A DNA stretch of 10,131 nt from Marinobacter sp. (GTDB lineage Bacteria > Pseudomonadota > Gammaproteobacteria > Pseudomonadales > Oleiphilaceae), in contig JAEPMM010000083.1 of the NCBI GenBank assembly GCA_017643965.1, forward strand, positions 1 through 10,131, in the 5' to 3' direction. Shown in pieces: positions 6,193 through 10,131 of this stretch. Position numbers and translations under genes: made by a program. The notes beneath the pieces are model-generated. The model saw nothing but the letters and a program-made list of their open reading frames with translations, did no database searches and was not told the DNA's origin. Position 1 is the first letter of the stretch; every line of letters starts with the position of its first letter.

Positions 6193-7602
6193 ATGAATCT
6201 ACTGCGCCCGTTACTTGAGCCGGTTATCCAGCCTGCGCTGGACAAAGCCAGCGCTGTTGTCCCGATGCACTGGCAGATCAGAGGCGCTCACGCGTTCCAG
6301 GGTCTGAAGCAACGGGCGGGCCGAGCCCGCCCGATTCCGGTGTTTCGCGAGAGCCCGCTGCCGCAGGTATCGACACTGGCGCTCCGGGATATCGATGTCA
6401 GTAACCCGTTCCTGTACCGGCAGGGGTTGTGGCATTCCTATTTCAAACGGCTGCGGGATGAGTGCCCGGTGCACTACCAGAGCCGCAGCCCGTTTGGCCC
6501 GTTCTGGTCGGTTACCCGTTACGAAGACATCATGTACGTCGACACCCACCATGATCTGTTTTCTGCCGAGCCGATCATTTCCATCGGGCCCCAGCCCGAG
6601 GGGCTGGAGCTGGAAACCTTCATTGCCATGGATCCGCCCAAACATGATGTACAGCGTCAGGCAGTGCAGGGTGTCGTGGCACCGAAGAATCTGGCGCAAA
6701 TGGAGAGTCTGATTCGCAGCCGCACCGCGGATGTCCTCAATCGCCTGCCGGTCAATGAACCGTTTGACTGGGTACAGAGGGTGTCCATTGACCTCACCTC
6801 GCGGATGCTGGCCACGCTGCTGGATTTCCCGCTCGATCAGCGTCACAAGCTCGCCTACTGGTCCGATGTGGCAGCAAGCCCGCCGGAAGCCACCGGTGGC
6901 CTTTCCAATACGGACGAAGCGTTTGACGTGGCCGCCGACATGGCGAGAACCCTGTCATTGCTGTGGCGCGAGAAAGAGGCACGCCTGGACGCCGGGGAAG
7001 CGCCCGGTTTCGATCTGATCAGCTTGCTGCTGACCAACGACCACACCCGCACCATGATCAACCGCCCCATGGAGTTCATGGGCAACATGGTGCTGCTGAT
7101 TGTGGGTGGCAACGACACCACCCGCAACTCGATGACCGGTGGTGTGCTGGCGCTCAATCAGTTCCCCGGGGAATTCGACAAGCTCAGGCAGAACCCGGCC
7201 CTGATACCCAACATGGTGTCCGAGATCATTCGCTGGCAAACGCCGTTGGCCTACATGCGCCGGGTTGCCAAACGGGACGTGACCCTGAACGGGGCAACCA
7301 TCCGCAAGGGCGACAAGGTGGTCATGTGGTATGCCTCCGGCAATCGCGATGAACGGGCATTTGATGAAGACCCGGATCGCTTCATCATTGACCGCAAGAA
7401 TGCCCGCAAACACCTGTCATTCGGCTTTGGCGTCCATCGCTGTATGGGTAATCGGCTGGCGGAAATGCAGTTGCGGATTCTGTGGGAGGAAATCCTCAAG
7501 CGCTTCGCTCACATTGAAGTGCTGGAGGAGCCGGGCTATGTGCAGTCGAACTTTGTCCGCGGCTACACCCGGATGCAGGTGAAAGTCACGGCGAAAACCT
7601 AG
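6193..7602 (+). CDS. cyp153A: Cytochrome P450 of the CYP153 family, terminal alkane/fatty-acid hydroxylase
   Basis: A 469-residue soluble bacterial P450. CYP153 enzymes hydroxylate the terminal carbon of medium-chain alkanes and fatty acids using O2 and electrons from a ferredoxin. Visible elements are the I-helix oxygen-activation motif GGNDTTRNS (305-313), the K-helix E344-x-x-R347, and the haem-binding loop FGFGVHRCMGNRLAE with ligand C417. Family-specific blocks are also plain: DIDVSNPFLYRQG, FGPFWSVTRYEDI, FIAMDPPKHDVQR, VVAPKNL, and IIRWQTPLAYMRR. From memory it closely resembles CYP153A of Marinobacter, including the final SNFVRGYTR block. AAGG (6183-6186) gives a good ribosome site for the ATG at 6193. 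It forms a transcription unit with the ferredoxin and converges on rlmE with 21 bases between stops. Family assignment is firm; chain-length preference cannot be read from sequence. Confidence 0.95.
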   Translation: MNLLRPLLEPVIQPALDKASAVVPMHWQIRGAHAFQGLKQRAGRARPIPVFRESPLPQVSTLALRDIDVSNPFLYRQGLWHSYFKRLRDECPVHYQSRSPFGPFWSVTRYEDIMYVDTHHDLFSAEPIISIGPQPEGLELETFIAMDPPKHDVQRQAVQGVVAPKNLAQMESLIRSRTADVLNRLPVNEPFDWVQRVSIDLTSRMLATLLDFPLDQRHKLAYWSDVAASPPEATGGLSNTDEAFDVAADMARTLSLLWREKEARLDAGEAPGFDLISLLLTNDHTRTMINRPMEFMGNMVLLIVGGNDTTRNSMTGGVLALNQFPGEFDKLRQNPALIPNMVSEIIRWQTPLAYMRRVAKRDVTLNGATIRKGDKVVMWYASGNRDERAFDEDPDRFIIDRKNARKHLSFGFGVHRCMGNRLAEMQLRILWEEILKRFAHIEVLEEPGYVQSNFVRGYTRMQVKVTAKT

Positions 7603-7605
7603 CGG

Positions 7606-7645
7606 CAAGGGCCGGGGCCAGGCTCACGCGCCCCGGAACCCCTTG
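7606..7645. terminator. Putative convergent terminator hairpin, P450 / rlmE
   Basis: CAAGGGCCGGGGC (7606-7618) pairs with GCCCCGG (7630-7636) and CCCTTG (7640-7645), giving 13 base pairs with a three-base bulge and an 11-base loop. It starts three bases after the P450 stop and runs into the 3' end of rlmE. On the minus strand a short T-run (complement of 7594-7597) follows the stem by several bases; the plus strand has none. Termination in either direction is plausible but unproven. Confidence 0.5.
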
Positions 7646-8247
7646 GCCACCAGATACACCTCCCGCGACCGCGCCCGTGAGGAATCCGGCTTGCGGATCA
7701 CCACCTTGTCGAAGGACTCACGCACGGCTTTAACGTACTCGTCGTAGCCTTCGCCGTGGAATACCTTAGCGACAAAACTGCCTTTGGGCTTGAGTACCTG
7801 GCAGGCCATGTCCAGCGCCAGCTCCACCAGATACATGGAGGCGGCCTGGTCGGCCACATTCACACCGCTGATGTTGGGTGCCATGTCGGAGATAACCACG
7901 TCGGCACGGGCGCCATCCAGGGTGGTCATGATTTCGTCAAACACCGATTGCTCGGTGAAATCCCCCTGAATGAACTCCACCCCGGCAATGGCGTCCATGG
8001 GCAGGATATCCGACGCCAGCACGCGGCCTTTGTGGCCCACCAGCTTGGCGGCCACCTGGGACCAGCCCCCCGGCGCCGAGCCCAGATCCACCACCAGTGC
8101 CATGGGCTGGATCAGGCGGTCCTTGTCATTGATCTCCAGCAATTTGTAACTGGCGCGGGAGCGGTAGCCGTCCTGCTGCGCCTGTTTTACAAAGGGATCG
8201 TTGACGTGCTCTTCGAGCCAGCGGTTACTGCTTTTGGAACGGGCCAT
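7624..8247 (-). CDS. rlmE: 23S rRNA 2'-O-ribose methyltransferase (RrmJ/FtsJ)
   Basis: A 207-residue SAM-dependent methyltransferase. In E. coli RlmE methylates the 2'-O of U2552 in the A-loop of 23S rRNA at a late step of 50S assembly. The SAM-binding motif DLGSAPGGW is at 54-62. The K-D-K-E catalytic set is complete: K35 (SYKLLE), D121 (SDMAPN), K161 (AKVFHG) and E196 (SREVYLV). The length matches E. coli (209). The frame could extend 19 codons upstream, but the ATG at 8247 matches the family start (MARSKSSNRWLEEH) and follows AGAAGG by six or seven bases. In many gammaproteobacteria rlmE is next to ftsH; here it stands alone between the P450 and a divergent flavoprotein gene. Confidence 0.97.
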   Translation of the reverse strand: MARSKSSNRWLEEHVNDPFVKQAQQDGYRSRASYKLLEINDKDRLIQPMALVVDLGSAPGGWSQVAAKLVGHKGRVLASDILPMDAIAGVEFIQGDFTEQSVFDEIMTTLDGARADVVISDMAPNISGVNVADQAASMYLVELALDMACQVLKPKGSFVAKVFHGEGYDEYVKAVRESFDKVVIRKPDSSRARSREVYLVAKGFRGA

Positions 8248-8280
8248 GGGGTGCCTTCTGTTCACTGCGGGAAAAGCCGC

Positions 8281-8309
8281 ATTGTACGCCTGCCCCAGGC
8301 CCACCGCAA
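8281..8309 (-). promoter_or_regulatory. Predicted rlmE promoter
   Basis: On the minus strand TACAAT (8281-8286), with five of six matches to the -10 consensus, is preceded after 17 bases by TTGCGG (8304-8309), a weak -35. The implied start near 8274 gives a leader of about 27 bases before the ATG at 8247. Confidence 0.45.
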
Positions 8310-8323
8310 AAGCCGTCCAACGC

Positions 8324-8352
8324 CTGACAAGGCCCCGGCCCGGCAGTACAAT
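8324..8352 (+). promoter_or_regulatory. Predicted sigma-70 promoter of the flavoprotein gene
   Basis: CTGACA (8324-8329) and TACAAT (8347-8352) are separated by exactly 17 bases, and each matches its consensus at five of six positions. This is the best promoter in the window. The transcript would start near 8359, giving a leader of about 50 bases. Confidence 0.65.
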
Positions 8353-8385
8353 GGGCGCACTTCTGCAACTGCAACCTGCCGGGCC
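8337..8385. repeat. Perfect 10-bp inverted repeat flanking the flavoprotein -10 box
   Basis: GGCCCGGCAG (8337-8346) and CTGCCGGGCC (8376-8385) are exact reverse complements. The left arm lies in the -35/-10 spacer and abuts the TACAAT box; the right arm lies in the predicted 5' leader. The 29 bases between hold the -10 box, the likely start site and a tandem CTGCAA pair (8363-8374). Because the left arm would not be transcribed from the predicted start, a DNA-level site such as an operator is more likely than an mRNA hairpin. Confidence 0.5.
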
Positions 8386-8409
8386 ACGATCCGGCGGCCA
8401 GGAAATCCC

Positions 8410-10056
8410 ATGATTCGCGTTACCGAACTGGCACTACCCCTCGATCACCCGGAAGACGCTCTACGCGCCGCCCTGCTGCAGCGCCTGCAGCTCCGCGATG
8501 CCGATCTGCTGCACTTTACCGTGTTCAAGCGCAGTTACGACGCCCGCAAGAAGAACAGCGAGATCAAATTCGTCTACATCATCGACCTGGCCGTACCGGA
8601 CGAGGCGGCGGTACTGGAACGGTTCGCCAACGACACCCATGTGCGCCCGGCGCCGGACACCGCCTACTACCCGGTCGCGGAAGCCCCCGCCAACCTGTCC
8701 GAGCGTCCGATTGTGGTCGGGCTGGGGCCCTGCGGCTTATTCGCCGCTTTGTTGCTGGCCCAGATGGGGTTCCGCCCGATAGTGCTGGAACGGGGCAAGG
8801 ACGTGCGCCGCCGCACCAAAGACACCTGGGCGCTGTGGCGCAAAAAGCAGCTGTCGCCGGAATCCAACGTGCAGTTTGGCGAAGGCGGCGCCGGGCTGTT
8901 TTCCGACGGCAAGCTTTACAGCCAGATCAAGGATCCGAAATTTTACGGCCGCAAGGTTATGGCGGAGTTTGTGAAAGCCGGCGCCCCGGAGGAGATCCTG
9001 TTCGTCAGCAAGCCTCACATCGGCACCTTCCGGCTCACCGGCGTGGTGTCCCGCATGCGGGACGAGATCATCAATCTGGGTGGCGAGATCCGTTTCCAAC
9101 AGAAGGTGACCGATCTGCTAGTGGAAAACGGCCAGGTTCAGGGTGTGGAATTGGCCAGTGGCGAACAGCTGAGGAGCCGCCACGTGGTGATGGCGCTGGG
9201 CCACAGCGCGCGGGAGACCTTCCGCATGCTGCATCGACGGGGCGTATTCCTCGAAGCCAAACCTTTTGCCATCGGGTTCCGCATCGAGCACCCGCAAGGT
9301 CTGATCGACCACGCCCGGCTCGGCAAATACGCCGGCCATCCCGCCCTGGGCGCGGCCGACTACAAGCTGGTGTACCACGCCAGCAATGGCCGCGCGGTGT
9401 ACAGTTTCTGCATGTGCCCGGGCGGTACCGTGGTGGCCGCCACCTCAGAGCCCGGGCGGGTGGTCACCAACGGCATGAGCCAGTACTCCCGCAACGAGCG
9501 CAACGCCAACTCCGGCATCGTCGTCAATATCGAACCGGAGCAGGACTTCCCCGGTGATCCACTGGCCGGCGTCGAACTGCAGGAACAGCTGGAGGCGCAG
9601 GCCTACGTGCTGGGCGGCAGCGACTATTGCGCCCCTGCGCAGCTGGTGGGGGACTTTATTGCCGGCCAACCGTCAGAAAAACTGGGCGAAGTGGAGCCCT
9701 CCTACAAGCCCGGCATCCGCCTGGGGGATCTTGCACCGTCCCTGCCCGCTTACGCCATCGAGGCGATCCGCGAGGCACTGCCGGCGTTCGGACGCCAGAT
9801 CCGCGGCTTTGACCGGGCCGATGCGCTGCTGACCGGTGTCGACACCCGCACCTCCTCGCCGGTCCGGCTCACCCGGGACCGCGAGCGGCTGCAAAGCCTG
9901 AACACCCGTGGCCTGTACCCCGCCGGTGAAGTCGCGGGCTACGCCGGCGGCATCCTGTCGGCCGGGGTCGACGGCATCAAGGTGGCGGAAGCGGTGGCCC
10001 GAGCGATGCTGGCAGACCTTCCGCCGATCGCGGACACCCGGGGAACCCAGTCGTGA
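8410..10056 (+). CDS. Uncharacterised FAD-dependent dehydrogenase (COG2509 type)
   Basis: A 548-residue predicted flavoprotein. Residues 1-95 form an N-terminal domain with LLHFTVFKRSYDARKK and IKFVYIIDL. A Rossmann FAD-binding site follows: GLGPCGLFAA (104-113), with the acidic end of the fold at ER (127-128). The conserved block FGEGGAGLFSDGKL (156-169) comes next. Near the C-terminus GLYPAGEVAGYAGGILSAGVDG is the second FAD-contact segment. This layout fits the widespread COG2509 family, whose reaction and substrate are not established as far as I know. The frame extends upstream antisense to rlmE, but the ATG at 8410 is chosen because AGGA (8400-8403) precedes it by six bases and the family start fits. 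Its stop overlaps the GTG start of an RNA methyltransferase gene by four bases, so the two are probably coupled. No membrane segment or signal peptide is seen. Confidence 0.9.
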   Translation: MIRVTELALPLDHPEDALRAALLQRLQLRDADLLHFTVFKRSYDARKKNSEIKFVYIIDLAVPDEAAVLERFANDTHVRPAPDTAYYPVAEAPANLSERPIVVGLGPCGLFAALLLAQMGFRPIVLERGKDVRRRTKDTWALWRKKQLSPESNVQFGEGGAGLFSDGKLYSQIKDPKFYGRKVMAEFVKAGAPEEILFVSKPHIGTFRLTGVVSRMRDEIINLGGEIRFQQKVTDLLVENGQVQGVELASGEQLRSRHVVMALGHSARETFRMLHRRGVFLEAKPFAIGFRIEHPQGLIDHARLGKYAGHPALGAADYKLVYHASNGRAVYSFCMCPGGTVVAATSEPGRVVTNGMSQYSRNERNANSGIVVNIEPEQDFPGDPLAGVELQEQLEAQAYVLGGSDYCAPAQLVGDFIAGQPSEKLGEVEPSYKPGIRLGDLAPSLPAYAIEAIREALPAFGRQIRGFDRADALLTGVDTRTSSPVRLTRDRERLQSLNTRGLYPAGEVAGYAGGILSAGVDGIKVAEAVARAMLADLPPIADTRGTQS

Positions 10057-10131
10057 AGCTGGACGACATCAAGAAGCTGCATCAGAAGAAATACCGCCAG
10101 GCGTTCGGGCATTTTCTGGTGGAGGGCGAAC
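10053..10131 (+). CDS. TrmH/SpoU-family RNA methyltransferase, 5' end only
   Basis: Only the first 26 residues are in the window: MKLDDIKKLHQKKY, then RQAFGHFLVEGE. The pattern KYRQxxGxFLVEGE is typical of the N-terminal substrate-binding domain of SpoU/TrmH-type 2'-O-methyltransferases, which modify rRNA or tRNA. The start is a GTG overlapping the flavoprotein TGA (GTGA, 10053-10056), implying coupled translation. The catalytic knot domain lies beyond the end, so neither the target base nor completeness can be checked. Confidence 0.7.
   Translation, partial: MKLDDIKKLHQKKYRQAFGHFLVEGE

Noticed and set aside
8382..8399. GGCC pair just before the flavoprotein ribosome site, possibly hiding it in a hairpin
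   Set aside because: Only four base pairs are possible. This is too weak to claim a translation switch.
7756..8409. N-terminal extension of the flavoprotein frame antisense to rlmE
   Set aside because: The extension is a low-complexity His/Gly-rich shadow of rlmE. A good ribosome site and promoter place the true start at 8410.

Overview
The window reads as the chromosome of a GC-rich, aerobic or facultative gammaproteobacterium. The cytochrome P450 is very close to remembered CYP153A enzymes of marine alkane degraders, so a Marinobacter-like host is the best guess. No database search was run. I see no mobile element, tRNA, rRNA or CRISPR array, and no gene-free stretch over 300 bases.

Layout. 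(1) Bases 1-3382, plus strand: the end of a respiratory formate dehydrogenase operon. It holds the 3' part of the molybdopterin catalytic subunit, the four-cluster Fe-S subunit, the cytochrome b556 (gamma) subunit, an unannotated-looking 42-residue membrane miniprotein with a perfect Shine-Dalgarno, and a TusA-type sulfur carrier. (2) Bases 3520-4620, plus: an Old Yellow Enzyme family flavin oxidoreductase, which meets (3) an AraC-family regulator (4637-5665, minus) tail to tail. (4) The regulator is divergent from a [2Fe-2S] ferredoxin and CYP153 pair (5845-7602, plus). This is a terminal alkane or fatty-acid hydroxylase module whose ferredoxin reductase is not here. (5) rlmE (7624-8247, minus) converges on the P450 gene. 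It is divergent from (6) an uncharacterised FAD-dependent dehydrogenase of the COG2509 type (8410-10056, plus), whose stop overlaps the start of (7) a TrmH/SpoU-type RNA methyltransferase cut off by the window end.

How the genes work together. The formate dehydrogenase subunits would oxidise formate and pass electrons through Fe-S clusters and b-haems to quinone. The TusA-like protein may supply sulfur for cofactor maturation of this enzyme. The ferredoxin feeds electrons to CYP153, and the AraC protein is the obvious candidate regulator of that pair. The 179-base divergent promoter carries two ATGACC repeats exactly 21 bases apart, with a perfect TTGACA -35 box for the regulator gene lying between them. 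The last three genes mix two RNA methyltransferases with an uncharacterised flavoprotein.

Most worth a second look: the 42-residue ORF at 3010-3138, the regulator/P450 operator, and a perfect 10-bp inverted repeat flanking the -10 box of the flavoprotein promoter. None of these amounts to a wholly new defence or mobile system; the window is mainly ordinary metabolism with several unexplained small features.
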